From Halobaculum gomorrense (GTDB lineage: Archaea; Halobacteriota; Halobacteria; Halobacteriales; Haloferacaceae): 51,542 nt of DNA. Of the stretch, positions 37,036 to 44,891 are shown in pieces (the stretch's first letter is position 1; each line of letters begins with the position of its first letter). A program made the position numbers and the translations under genes. Under the pieces are notes generated by a model, which was not told the origin of the DNA, searched no databases, and was given only the letters and a program-made list of their open reading frames with translations. The stretch is from NCBI RefSeq assembly GCF_900129775.1, contig NZ_FQWV01000013.1, forward strand, positions 1-51,542, given 5' to 3'.

Positions 37036-39326
37036 GACGCTGTGGTCACCGTGACTGTTGTCCCGTTTCGTACAGCCGACTCGTTGACGGTGACCGTCCC
37101 GTTCGGAACGCGGTACGTGCCGGGGTACGCGACGCGCAGCGTGTACGTGCCGCTCGGCTGGGCTGTCGTCTGTCTCGTGTACGTGAACGACGCGCCTTCG
37201 ATCTCGACGGTCGTCTCGACGGTCACGGTCGCGTTCGGCGTCGCTGTCCCCTGGAGGACGGCACCGGGGACGAGCGTGAAGACCTTGTACTGTTCGTCGC
37301 TACTGACGTACCCCAGTCGGTAGTGGGCGAGACCAGCGGTTCCGTTCGCTCGAGACCCGTGTTCGCGGTAGAGTCGGGTGCCCAGTTGTGAGTCGTTGCC
37401 GACGACGGTGGGGGTGACGACAACGTATCCCGCCCGGTTGGTGAGCCGGTTGTACCAGGCACTCGAATCAGTTGCGGAAATGAACGACTCGTAATTCGTT
37501 CGCGCGTACCCGTACGACCGCGACTCGCCATTCACGAAGTAGTTGTAGTGGCGATTGGCCCCCCAGGCGCTGAACACGTAGTTCTGGGGGTATTCCAAAT
37601 CGTGTGTTTCGGCGTGGTCGTTCATCCAGGACGTCGTCTCGTACTGCTCTTGCGTGTGGATGAGCTGAGCGCTCTTGAGAGGCACCTGCACGGCTCCAAA
37701 GGCCCCGAGCAGGACGAACAACGCACCGACCGCGAAGACGGTCTGTCGGTCCGGTGTTCCGATGTTTCGGACCGGGTCGCCGCCGAAGGGCGTCGGCTGT
37801 CTGGCGACGTCGACGCGTTCGGTGAAGTGAACGAACGCGAGCCCGCCGAAGATCCCGAGGAACGGTCCGAGTTGGCCGACGAATCGAACCTGTACCGCCG
37901 CGAGCGCGAAGAAGTACCACGTGTAGACGACGGGGACCAGCCACCGAGAATCGTCGCGAACCCGGTAAGTCGCCCACAGGAGGTACGGGACGCCGACGAA
38001 CAAGAGCAGGCCGATGAGCAGGAGCCAGCCGCCCGACTCACCGAACAGCCCCGTCGTCTCTGCGATTGCGTCTGTGCGGAACAAGCGAGTGTCGAGGCTC
38101 TGTTCTACTCGTGTCCACAGCGTCGGTGCGAGCGTGCTGAACGCGATAGTGCCGCCGATCACGCCGACGATCGTGACGCCCGCGAGTGCCGGCATCGGCA
38201 CGTCGAAGCGGTGTGAGAGCGTCCCGGCGAGCACCACCCCGAGGCCGCCGGCCGTGAGCAACGCCGGCGAGATGGCGACGAGCGTCGTGTGCCAGCCGAA
38301 GGCGGTGTGTGCGACCCACACGAGCCCCGCCGCTAGGGCCGTCGCGAGGACGAGCGGTCCGCCGCTCCAGAAGGGGTCGCGGTCGGTGGAGACACCGACG
38401 ACGGCGTCCGCGGCGAGGAGCACCCCGAGCGGAACGAGGAGGAGCGGACCTGCGTCCCACGCGAGCGCCTGTGCGGCGACGCCGACGGTGACCGCGGTCG
38501 TCGCTGTGAGCGTTCGCGTCGAGACGAGCGGTCGCTCGTCGATCGCGTCGCGGACGACGATCGTCGCACCGAGTGCAGTGAGCAACAGCCAGAGGTAGTC
38601 GAAGGCGTGGTGGTCGGCGAAACCGAGGCTGGTGCGAAGCCCGTGGCCCGCGACGGTCCCCATGAACACGACCGCGGCGATCCCGACCCGACGATCGTCA
38701 GTCACCTCGACGGTGAGGAGGTAGACGAACACGCCGGTGACGAGCGCAGAGACGACCGGGTACCACGCGAGGACCTGTCCGGCGACGGCTTTGGTGCCGC
38801 CGAGTAAGGACGAGACTAGCCACAGCGTCGCAACGAGAAGCGGCTCGCCCTTCGCGATGCCATCGGGCACTGTGGTAAGCGTGGTCTCGGGGTCGGTGAG
38901 CATCCGCTCGACCCAATAGCGATAGTAGTAGGGGTCGTTCGCCGTGAGGACGACCTCTCCTTGGAAGACGGCCGGGAAGGTCGTGACGCGGAGCGCGAAG
39001 ACGATCGCTAACGCGCCGGCGAGTGCAGCGAGGACGCGCGTGTTCGGGAGGGACGGAAGCGAGATCTCGAAGGAGGGGGACTGCTCGTCGGCCTGCTCTG
39101 AGACCTGACCGGCGAGCGCTTGCCGGGTGGCTTCGCGGTCGGCGACGACGTAGCCGTCGTCGGTCTGGGTGACGACGTCGTGTGAGACCAGTTCTCCGAA
39201 GGCACCCGAGTCGACGTCGATGTCTTCGAATGCCCACGGCTCCTCCGGTTCGAGGACCGACTCGACTGCGGGTTCGAGATCAGGCCGCTCGTCGAGGAGA
39301 TCTTTGATATCGCGAGCGGTGACCAT
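37032..39326 (-). CDS. Divergent STT3/AglB-like oligosaccharyltransferase with N-terminal winged-helix-like domain
   Basis: A 764-residue protein. Residues 1-75 (MVTARDIKDLLDERPDLEPA ... VSHDVVTQTDDGYVVADREA) look like a winged helix. Membrane helices fill about 98-540. The catalytic-side DPYYYRYW (Asp131) and GFADHHAFDYL (Asp238) match the two acidic STT3 motifs of the first and second outer loops. The soluble C-terminal part has SAWGANRHYNYF (588 region) where WWDYG is expected, and five NxS/T sequons in its last 110 residues. It would transfer a lipid-linked glycan to protein or another acceptor. ATG 39326 is preferred to an upstream start at 39386. Confidence 0.85.
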   Translation of the reverse strand: MVTARDIKDLLDERPDLEPAVESVLEPEEPWAFEDIDVDSGAFGELVSHDVVTQTDDGYVVADREATRQALAGQVSEQADEQSPSFEISLPSLPNTRVLAALAGALAIVFALRVTTFPAVFQGEVVLTANDPYYYRYWVERMLTDPETTLTTVPDGIAKGEPLLVATLWLVSSLLGGTKAVAGQVLAWYPVVSALVTGVFVYLLTVEVTDDRRVGIAAVVFMGTVAGHGLRTSLGFADHHAFDYLWLLLTALGATIVVRDAIDERPLVSTRTLTATTAVTVGVAAQALAWDAGPLLLVPLGVLLAADAVVGVSTDRDPFWSGGPLVLATALAAGLVWVAHTAFGWHTTLVAISPALLTAGGLGVVLAGTLSHRFDVPMPALAGVTIVGVIGGTIAFSTLAPTLWTRVEQSLDTRLFRTDAIAETTGLFGESGGWLLLIGLLLFVGVPYLLWATYRVRDDSRWLVPVVYTWYFFALAAVQVRFVGQLGPFLGIFGGLAFVHFTERVDVARQPTPFGGDPVRNIGTPDRQTVFAVGALFVLLGAFGAVQVPLKSAQLIHTQEQYETTSWMNDHAETHDLEYPQNYVFSAWGANRHYNYFVNGESRSYGYARTNYESFISATDSSAWYNRLTNRAGYVVVTPTVVGNDSQLGTRLYREHGSRANGTAGLAHYRLGYVSSDEQYKVFTLVPGAVLQGTATPNATVTVETTVEIEGASFTYTRQTTAQPSGTYTLRVAYPGTYRVPNGTVTVNESAVRNGTTVTVTTAS

Positions 39327-39481
39327 AGCGCGAGTCTGTGTTACTCGGGTAAAGAAGCCGTCGTCTCCGATCTCACAGGAGGGCAAGAGGATTCGAACTC
39401 GCTCGTAGTGTGTTTTCAGGTCGGTGCTTTCTGTGTAGTGCTATCGTAGTTGGTAGCCCGTGCGAAGCGGATCCCGGGCAG

Positions 39482-39994
39482 TTAGGGCTCGTCGTTGATA
39501 CTGCCGGTTTCGCCGCCGTCACGGTTGCTCGACGCTGCTCGTGGCTCCTCGGTGTCCCGGTTTGACTGCGTAGGCTGTTCTTCGGGGGGCGCTGGCGGTT
39601 CGAGCACTCGAATAAGTAGCTGTCCAGCGCGGGTTTCGCCAGCACGTTCGGCGAGTGCCACCGCTCGGTCGAGCCCACGCTTGATCGCCGATCCGCACCA
39701 GTACGGAAGTGTTCTGTCTATCGCCCAGTCGAGGAGGGCGATGACCGGGCCGACGGTCCACGTCTCTCGGAGGTCGATGACGATGACCTCCGGTTCGGGC
39801 TCTTTGGTCAACCAGGTGTAGAGCCACGAGTTTCGCACGTACGTGCCGGTTCGTTCGCCCAGCGTAGCGACGGACGATGTCCAGACTGCGTCGCCGAGGT
39901 TGGCAATTGTCGACCCGATAGTCGAGCGCCTCGCGACGTCTCGGACGCGAGCCTTCATCCGTTGCACGTGAGATTCCGGGTTCTGGTCCGACAT
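39482..39994 (-). CDS. Haloarchaeal hypothetical protein between the STT3-like and DUF4330 genes
   Basis: A 170-residue soluble or membrane-attached protein. ARVRDVARRSTIGSTIANLG is basic; a hydrophobic/aromatic patch follows (VRNSWLYTWLTKEPEPEVIVIDLRETWTVGPVIALL) and the C-terminal 45 residues are polar and Pro/Glu/Asn-rich. I do not recognise a family. EVIVIDLRETWTVGPVIALLDWAIDRT is likely the ordered core. It lies on the same strand between DUF4330 and the STT3-like gene (67 and 155 bases away), suggesting co-expression. Confidence 0.7.
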   Translation of the reverse strand: MSDQNPESHVQRMKARVRDVARRSTIGSTIANLGDAVWTSSVATLGERTGTYVRNSWLYTWLTKEPEPEVIVIDLRETWTVGPVIALLDWAIDRTLPYWCGSAIKRGLDRAVALAERAGETRAGQLLIRVLEPPAPPEEQPTQSNRDTEEPRAASSNRDGGETGSINDEP

Positions 39995-40061
39995 TACTTG
40001 ATTGAGTCGCGATCTATCTTGGAGTCAGTGCTCGTTCGACCAACGAGACACATTCGAGCGG

Positions 40062-41462
40062 TCATCTGATCGAAATGACTGTCGCGCGGATGGTGATCGT
40101 CCCGAGGTCGAGCACGACTGTCGAACCCTGTTGGATCGTTCGTCCCTTGAACCGGACACCCGAGACGGTTTCACGGACCTGTAGCGTCGCCGTGATCGTC
40201 ACGTCGCGCAGCGTCGGGTGGTCATAGACGCCGAGGTCACCTCGGTCACCTTTGAGGATGATCGTCGACGGCTCGACCTTCACGCGGTCGATGTGCGCGA
40301 TCGTCTCGCCGCCGGAGCGTTCGCGCATGCCCGCGTCGATGGCTTGTGCCATCGGTTCGCGGACCTCTCGAATGCTGAGCGTCACTGTCCGGTCCGCGAG
40401 CGCGCCGCGTTGGGTCGTCGCGCCGACCCGCTCGATGTTCCCGGTCAGGCTGTACGCATCCGTCGCGAACGTCAGCGTCGAGCCACGGCGGAGTTCAGTC
40501 GTTCCGAACTGCCGGTCCGTCCCCGTGGTGACCGTCGTCAGCGACAGGCCGACGAATACGCGCTTTCGGTCGGGGTTGCTTGTGCCGTAACTGGCGACGT
40601 GTTCGACGGTCGCGACGTCTCGGGTCCCGACTGTCGTCGTGTCTCCCTCGGTGATCTGTTGGGCCACCGCAGTCGGGACGGTCTGGCTGATGAGCACGTC
40701 GGCCTGGCCGCTCTCGAGTCCTCGTCCGACCGCGAGGACGCGCCCGTCGACGGTGTAGCTCTCTCCCGGGAGCGTAACCGTCTGTCCGCGTCGGAGCGAC
40801 TCGCCGCCGAAGCGGAGGGTGCCGCTTTGGCGGTGAGCGCTCAGGTTCGCTGTGAGAAAGACGAGTTGCTTGCCCGAGTCCTCGGTGGGGTACGCACGCA
40901 CCGTTTCGATCGTCGCGACTGTGCGACCGGAGAGGCGTATCTCGTCGCCCGCGCTCAGTTCGCGGGCGTCCTGTGTGGGGATCGTATCGCGGATGACGAC
41001 GGGCGTCCCCGCGGTGTCGAGCGCGGTGCCAGCACCGACCGCTCTGATCTGCCCTTTGACCTGGTACAATTCGGTCGCGATCTGGAGCGTGCGCCCCAGT
41101 CGAGCCGGTGCGCCATCGTAGCTGAACGAGCCGCCGGAGCGGACGCCTTGAATCTGAACGCGCAGGATGGCTCGTGTCTTGGTTCCCTGTGGTGTGAGGT
41201 GGACGTCGGTGATCGTGATCTGCTGGTTACTCGCCGGACTGTAGGTGTCGCCTTCGTTGATCACGTCGACGACGTACTGGGGTACGGTGCCGAGATCGAG
41301 CGTCGCGTTCCTGGTGGCCGTATTTGGAGCCTCGGGCTCGGGTTCCGGCTGGAGGACGAACGCTGCACCCGCGGCGACGACGGCGAGGACGAGCAGGATA
41401 ACGAGGGCGTCGACAACGTTGACGACGCCAAAGAGGTTGCCCTCGTCGTCGATGAGCGTCAT
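40062..41462 (-). CDS. DUF4330 protein with four tandem modules
   Basis: A 466-residue protein. It starts MTLIDDEGNLFGVVNVVDAL then one membrane helix (about 18-37, VILLVLAVVAAGAAFVL), the DUF4330 hallmark (lIDekGrLFGkvNiiD...). The extracytoplasmic part is a four-fold repeat: modules at about 53-145, 156-246, 258-348 and 360-466, each ending in a strand pair such as LRRGQTVTLPGESYTVDGRV, LRRGSTLTFATDAYSLTGNI, RLGRTLQIATELYQVKGQIR and IQQGSTVVLDLGTITIRATV. It is a single-pass, surface-exposed beta-rich protein. DUF4330 function is not known; association with envelope genes suggests a structural or export-assisting role. Confidence 0.82.
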   Translation of the reverse strand: MTLIDDEGNLFGVVNVVDALVILLVLAVVAAGAAFVLQPEPEPEAPNTATRNATLDLGTVPQYVVDVINEGDTYSPASNQQITITDVHLTPQGTKTRAILRVQIQGVRSGGSFSYDGAPARLGRTLQIATELYQVKGQIRAVGAGTALDTAGTPVVIRDTIPTQDARELSAGDEIRLSGRTVATIETVRAYPTEDSGKQLVFLTANLSAHRQSGTLRFGGESLRRGQTVTLPGESYTVDGRVLAVGRGLESGQADVLISQTVPTAVAQQITEGDTTTVGTRDVATVEHVASYGTSNPDRKRVFVGLSLTTVTTGTDRQFGTTELRRGSTLTFATDAYSLTGNIERVGATTQRGALADRTVTLSIREVREPMAQAIDAGMRERSGGETIAHIDRVKVEPSTIILKGDRGDLGVYDHPTLRDVTITATLQVRETVSGVRFKGRTIQQGSTVVLDLGTITIRATVISIR

Positions 41463-41968
41463 TGGAGGTCACCCGCTGGTCGCATTGCTCCGTACGTGTT
41501 GTATCGGAAGCAAAACGGTTCCGGATCGAACGCCACGCTCTCGTTTCTCTCGTAGGGTTGTCCCCTCCCGCCCCTCCGTCCGTCCGTTGGGTCGATATCG
41601 CAGCGAGTGGTTCTTCCAGCACCGGACAGAGATCCGCATCGAGCCGCTTCGAGCGCACTCGGCTGAAATTGAATCTGTAGATGCGTTCCGAGAAGCGGTC
41701 GTTGCGCTGTGTCTCGAGGAGCTGACCCAATTCGATACCTCTAGAGCCCTGCCGTCGAGCTGCAGAATCGGCCCGTGCGTCGAAGCAGTCCTCGTCCGTG
41801 ACGTGGACCTCGCGGGGAAGCGTTCTGGCATCTAATCGCCCGTCGTGAACTGCCGCAAGGGCATCTCTCGGGGCACTCGCGTTGACCGGCCTGTAGATCG
41901 TGACACGAATCTCGACTCGCGCCGAGGCGGACCGAAGCTTCAACTCGGGACCGGCAGATCGTTCACCC
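41463..41968. other. 506-base gap with ambiguous coding signal
   Basis: Between the divergent DUF4330 gene and the 41969 gene. A plus-strand frame from about 41586 to the TAA ending at 41835 (RSEWFFQHRTEIRIEPLRAH ... CVEAVLVRDVDLAGKRSGI) has acidic, coding-like composition but no ATG/GTG near its beginning, and the codon-aligned minus frame is about equally plausible. I see a possible gene remnant but cannot choose a strand. Confidence 0.3.
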
Positions 41969-42823
41969 GTGTCAGACCCGCCCGCCGACGAGATCGCGCC
42001 ACCACGACTGCGCACCGTGGGTGAGGAGTTCCTCGAAACGGGTCACGTCTGGCTGTACGAGTACCCTGACGGGACGCCATTCGAGGCGCGCCTCGACGCC
42101 GACAGCCGACTGCAGGTCGCGTTCGCTGCCGGCGCACAGTCGTCGGACCAGCCCCGCCGGTGGGTCGATGCCGAAGAGGCTCCCTCGGAGTTTGGCTTCG
42201 CAGTGCGGACGCTCACCACCCAACTCGACCGGCGTGCACTCCGGCGTGCGGTCGACGACCCGACAGCCGTCAGGCTCCGCTGTATCGCAGTCCATCGCCG
42301 TCACCGAGGATACGACTGGTCGCGGGCACCTCCGGTCGTGGGAGTCGACGTCGCATATCCGGGGTCGGAGTTGCTCCCCCACGAACTCGAACGGGCGTTC
42401 GAGGAATTCGGCGTTGCGACGATGCCGATACTCGACACGGAAGTCCACGTGCGCGATATCGAGTTGCCGGGTGAGGCCCCACCCGAGACGCAATGGGGCG
42501 AGGGGACTGCCTACGGAGTTCTGTATCGCAAGAAGGGCGGTGGCGTCGCGCGGGCGATCGCGGGCGAGTATGCAGGAGAGCCACCAGCAGTTGAGCCGAT
42601 CCGATCGGCTGTTGCGGAGTACGCAGCGACTGTTGCATCAGATGACGTGCTCGCGTCGTTCGTCCAGGAGTGTGACTCGTCGCCGAGCGTGTCGACGGTG
42701 ACTGATGCAGTGGTCGATCAGGCGTTGCGTGCGGAGTTCGGGCGGCTCACTCACAGTGGGACGGCGTTCGATATCGAGGACCTCCGGAGTGCACTCCCCC
42801 AGCGCGTCGCGGCGTTTCTGTAG
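41969..42823 (+). CDS. Haloarchaeal hypothetical protein, 284 residues
   Basis: A soluble protein. GTG 41969 gives MSDPPADEIAPPRLRTVGEE; a GTG at 41900 would add basic, non-family-like sequence. It has a beta-rich N-terminal half (LETGHVWLYEYPDGTPFEARL, DADSRLQVAFAAGAQ), a middle with VVGVDVAYPGSELLPHELERAF and MPILDTEVHVRDIELPGE, then GTAYGVLYRKKGGGVARAIA. The order loosely recalls nucleotidyltransferase/RNA-ligase folds (EG-type motif before YGVLYRKK), but no motif-I lysine is visible, so I do not assign that. The C-terminal 90 residues are helical. Confidence 0.65.
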   Translation: MSDPPADEIAPPRLRTVGEEFLETGHVWLYEYPDGTPFEARLDADSRLQVAFAAGAQSSDQPRRWVDAEEAPSEFGFAVRTLTTQLDRRALRRAVDDPTAVRLRCIAVHRRHRGYDWSRAPPVVGVDVAYPGSELLPHELERAFEEFGVATMPILDTEVHVRDIELPGEAPPETQWGEGTAYGVLYRKKGGGVARAIAGEYAGEPPAVEPIRSAVAEYAATVASDDVLASFVQECDSSPSVSTVTDAVVDQALRAEFGRLTHSGTAFDIEDLRSALPQRVAAFL

Positions 42824-42971
42824 GGTGAGTCGAGGCGACAGACGGCCAAACACGGTGAGTGCCAGTTAGTTGCCGGTTTTTACTTGCAGTATATCTGCCG
42901 GTCAGCTTTGACAGAGACACTCGTGTGATGCCCGAGTCACACCAACGAGGTGTCGGTGGTTCCGGATCTCG

Positions 42972-43577
42972 TCATTCATCGGCGTATACCTCGGTCCGGA
43001 GTTCGGAGAGTTGGTCGGAGCCGACTAATGTGATCCCGTCATCGAACTGCGGGCGGAGTTGGTCACCAATTCGTTGGACACTGTCCGTCGACTCGACGAG
43101 CGGCTGGAACGTGTATCGGTTCCCCTCGAACCGTTGGTCTTCGAGCTCACTGACGCCTGACTGGACAGCCCGACGAGCTGCCGTTTTGTCTTCGGCGACA
43201 ATCACCAATACGTCGATGTCGCTGGCTCTGTCTGCCTCCCCACGAGCGACGCTTCCGAACAGGACGACCCCGACTACGTCGTCTAACTCCTCTTGGATCT
43301 GTTGCAGAAATGCCTGAACTGGTTGGTGAAACTCACCCTGCGGGATCGAGGGGATCGGATTCGGTTTTGTGAGCCGTTCACGGTTGATATGGACCTGCTG
43401 GGTCCGCCCGTCCTGTGCAGTCTCGACGACATCAAGCTCGGACAGCAGCCTGACCGCCTTCGAGATCGTCCCTGTATTTGCCCCGGTAAGGGTTGCGAGT
43501 TCACTCATCGAGTATGTCGCATACGGTTGGTCGATGAGAACGGTGAGAACGTCCTGCATTGCTTGGTATCGGAACAC
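42972..43577 (-). CDS. MNT-type nucleotidyltransferase fused to an N-terminal HTH
   Basis: A 201-residue protein. Residues 1-70 are a winged HTH (YSMSELATLTGANTGTISKA, VRLLSELDVVETAQDGRTQQ-VHINRERL). Residues 88-160 are the pol-beta-type MNT domain with the catalytic GSVARGEADRASDIDVLVIV (GSx10DxD-like). The C-terminus has ELRTEVYADE. MNT proteins often pair with HEPN toxins, but no HEPN gene is next to this one, so it could regulate itself or modify RNA/protein. Start GTG 43577; an ATG at 43559 is possible. A MITE begins 50 bases upstream. Confidence 0.8.
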   Translation of the reverse strand: MFRYQAMQDVLTVLIDQPYATYSMSELATLTGANTGTISKAVRLLSELDVVETAQDGRTQQVHINRERLTKPNPIPSIPQGEFHQPVQAFLQQIQEELDDVVGVVLFGSVARGEADRASDIDVLVIVAEDKTAARRAVQSGVSELEDQRFEGNRYTFQPLVESTDSVQRIGDQLRPQFDDGITLVGSDQLSELRTEVYADE

Positions 43578-43618
43578 CCGATCCTCCGGAAACGGATACT
43601 GTAACGCTATCGAGATAG

Positions 43619-43626
43619 ACTCTTTC
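43619..43626. repeat. Left copy of an 8-base target-site duplication (ACTCTTTC)
   Basis: ACTCTTTC flanks the MITE directly on its left; the identical octamer flanks it on the right at 43752-43759. Confidence 0.85.
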
Positions 43627-43751
43627 GGCTCTGTTGAAACCCTCTCGCCCTCTTGCGGTTTGCTGAAAAGCCAGTTTCGTAGCGGATCCGTCTGATCCGG
43701 TCGGAAGAGCCGGTCTCCCCCATGTCAACTCTGAAGGATTTCAACAGAGCC
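43627..43751. mobile_element. 125-base MITE with IS6-like terminal inverted repeats
   Basis: The left end reads GGCTCTGTTGAAACCCT and the right end, on the other strand, GGCTCTGTTGAAATCCT: 13 identical bases, then 16 of 17 matching. It is bounded by perfect 8-base repeats. There is no transposase inside. The GGxxCTGTTGxAAA type of end plus 8-base duplication is characteristic of IS6-family elements (IS26/IS257-like, and haloarchaeal members), so the element was probably mobilised by such a transposase. It inserted between the nucleotidyltransferase gene and a repeat pair. Confidence 0.85.
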
Positions 43752-43759
43752 ACTCTTTC
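43752..43759. repeat. Right copy of the 8-base target-site duplication
   Basis: ACTCTTTC, identical to the left copy at 43619-43626. Confidence 0.85.
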
Positions 43760-43787
43760 CTATTAGGCATACGATTCCTATTAGGAA
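43757..43787. promoter_or_regulatory. Pair of near-palindromic repeats (TTCCTATTAGG) 18 bases apart
   Basis: TTCCTATTAGG occurs at 43757-43767 and 43775-43785; the second extends to the palindrome TTCCTA-T-TAGGAA. The pair lies between the nucleotidyltransferase gene (minus) and the RHH/PIN genes (plus), a position suited to an operator. The left copy overlaps the MITE's right target duplication, so the MITE landed at its edge. Confidence 0.45.
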
Positions 43788-43909
43788 ATAGTCTGAAAAT
43801 TCTGGTGGTGAACTGGTCTCTTTACGTCGCAGACAGTGCCGTGTGCGAGGAGAGGCATCCTATTTGGAGCGTTCACTGTCGAATCGGTTTGGCGATAGCA
43901 GTTTGTATT

Positions 43910-43930
43910 TGTACAGACAACGTGTGTACA
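43910..43930. promoter_or_regulatory. Paired TGTACA palindromes at the RHH antitoxin start
   Basis: TGTACA at 43910-43915 and again at 43925-43930, the second touching the ATG. Two identical six-base palindromes spaced 15 bases fit the binding of a dimeric or tetrameric ribbon-helix-helix protein and would autoregulate the pair. Confidence 0.45.
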
Positions 43931-44232
43931 TGAGCACGAAACGCGTCAATTTTCGGCTTCCTGAGGAATTAGTCACCCAAGCTGATATCGCAGCAGAAGT
44001 GACACACAAAAATCGAACAGAGATTCTTATCGAAGCACTTCGAGAGTATCTCGCTGAACTCGAGGCTGAAGAGGAGTTTAAAGAGACTGTCGTCGAGTTC
44101 TATCTTGAAGATCATATCGAGTTCGATGCCCTCGTCTCCATCATCGGACGCCAAGATGCTGAATCCATCCAGGCGTCAAAGGAGGTCCTCAACCATGGTG
44201 ATGAGCTTGCAGAGAAGCTGACGGACCTGTAA
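43930..44232 (+). CDS. Ribbon-helix-helix antitoxin of a second toxin-antitoxin pair
   Basis: A 100-residue protein starting MSTKRVNFRLPEELVTQADI. The RVNFRLPEELV strand and the AAEVTHKNRTEILIEALREYL helix pair form an RHH domain like CopG/VapB; the tail (EFYLEDHIEFDALVSIIGRQ...) would bind the toxin. The stop is followed at once by the toxin ATG. The gene is lower in GC than the chromosome average, unlike the pair at 33.1-33.8 kb, suggesting a later arrival. Confidence 0.8.
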   Translation: MSTKRVNFRLPEELVTQADIAAEVTHKNRTEILIEALREYLAELEAEEEFKETVVEFYLEDHIEFDALVSIIGRQDAESIQASKEVLNHGDELAEKLTDL

Positions 44233-44721
44233 ATGCTCGTTATTGACGCGAGCGCATTCATCTCGCTTGGAGTCGGAAACGTCCTCGACACGCTTGTCGA
44301 CGAGTTCGATATCTGTATGACAGAAGTCGTTCTCGACGAACTTGCCGAGACTGCGACGTATGCTGATCGCCACGGTGACGCTGCAGACACTGCGCTTGAA
44401 GCTAGAGACACGTTTGATATCTTTTCAGTATCGGGGAGCCCGGTCACAACAAGTCGTGTAGATGTGGGTGAAGCGAGCTGTGTTGCTCTCACGCGGTCTC
44501 TCGATGCAGACTTTCTACTCACGAACGATTATCGAGCACTTCCTGAGTTGCAGGCGATCACTGAGTGTGAGGTTGCTGTCTCACCGATCGTTCTTCGAGC
44601 ATTGGTTTCTCGTGATGTCCTCACTGAGGCGGAAGCGAGAGAGACATTCGAGACGGCCGCAAACGGTCGAGATTGGTTGGAAGCACCCATCTATCGTCAT
44701 GCCCAACGACTGTTTGAGTAG
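44233..44721 (+). CDS. PIN-like toxin of the second pair
   Basis: A 162-residue protein. MLVIDASAFISLGVGNVLDT gives the first acidic residue, EVVLDELAETA the second, VGEASCVALTRSLDADFLLTNDYRA the remaining ones, an order that fits the PIN-related nuclease fold. It directly follows the antitoxin (TAA then ATG), so the two are coupled. Longer than ordinary VapC (about 130), it belongs to a PIN-like subgroup common in haloarchaeal plasmids and islands. RNA target unknown. Confidence 0.78.
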   Translation: MLVIDASAFISLGVGNVLDTLVDEFDICMTEVVLDELAETATYADRHGDAADTALEARDTFDIFSVSGSPVTTSRVDVGEASCVALTRSLDADFLLTNDYRALPELQAITECEVAVSPIVLRALVSRDVLTEAEARETFETAANGRDWLEAPIYRHAQRLFE

Positions 44722-44753
44722 TTCCGTACAGAAATCACATACGACACCTCAAG

Positions 44754-44891
44754 GTGCTGGACGAGCGTGAGTCGATCGACTGTCCTAAGGTAGCTGAGCG
44801 GCGTTACGTCGATGACCCACATTCACAGCGCCTCGAGATCCGCGTCGAGATGTACGACGACGCGTGCTTCTTCACCATGCCCGGAAATTGA
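44754..44891 (+). CDS. Possible small or truncated gene after the toxin
   Basis: From GTG 44754 the frame reads MLDERESIDCPKVAERRYVD, DPHSQRLEIRVEMYDDACFF-TMPGN, then stop at 44889-44891. It is acidic with a protein-like end. The same frame is open upstream to 44718, where it passes a stop, so it may be the 3' part of a larger gene lost by recombination beside the toxin. Function unknown. Confidence 0.35.
   Translation: MLDERESIDCPKVAERRYVDDPHSQRLEIRVEMYDDACFFTMPGN

Noticed and set aside
39385-39410. tRNA T-arm-like sequence (GAGTTCGAATCC on the minus strand)
   Set aside because: TTCGAAT is present, but the flanking bases do not pair into a T stem and no D or anticodon arm lies upstream. 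It could be a tRNA 3' remnant from an integration event, but I cannot support that.
43501-43728. 75-residue minus-strand frame across the MITE
   Set aside because: It spans the MITE's internal sequence and terminal repeat and has no gene-like composition.
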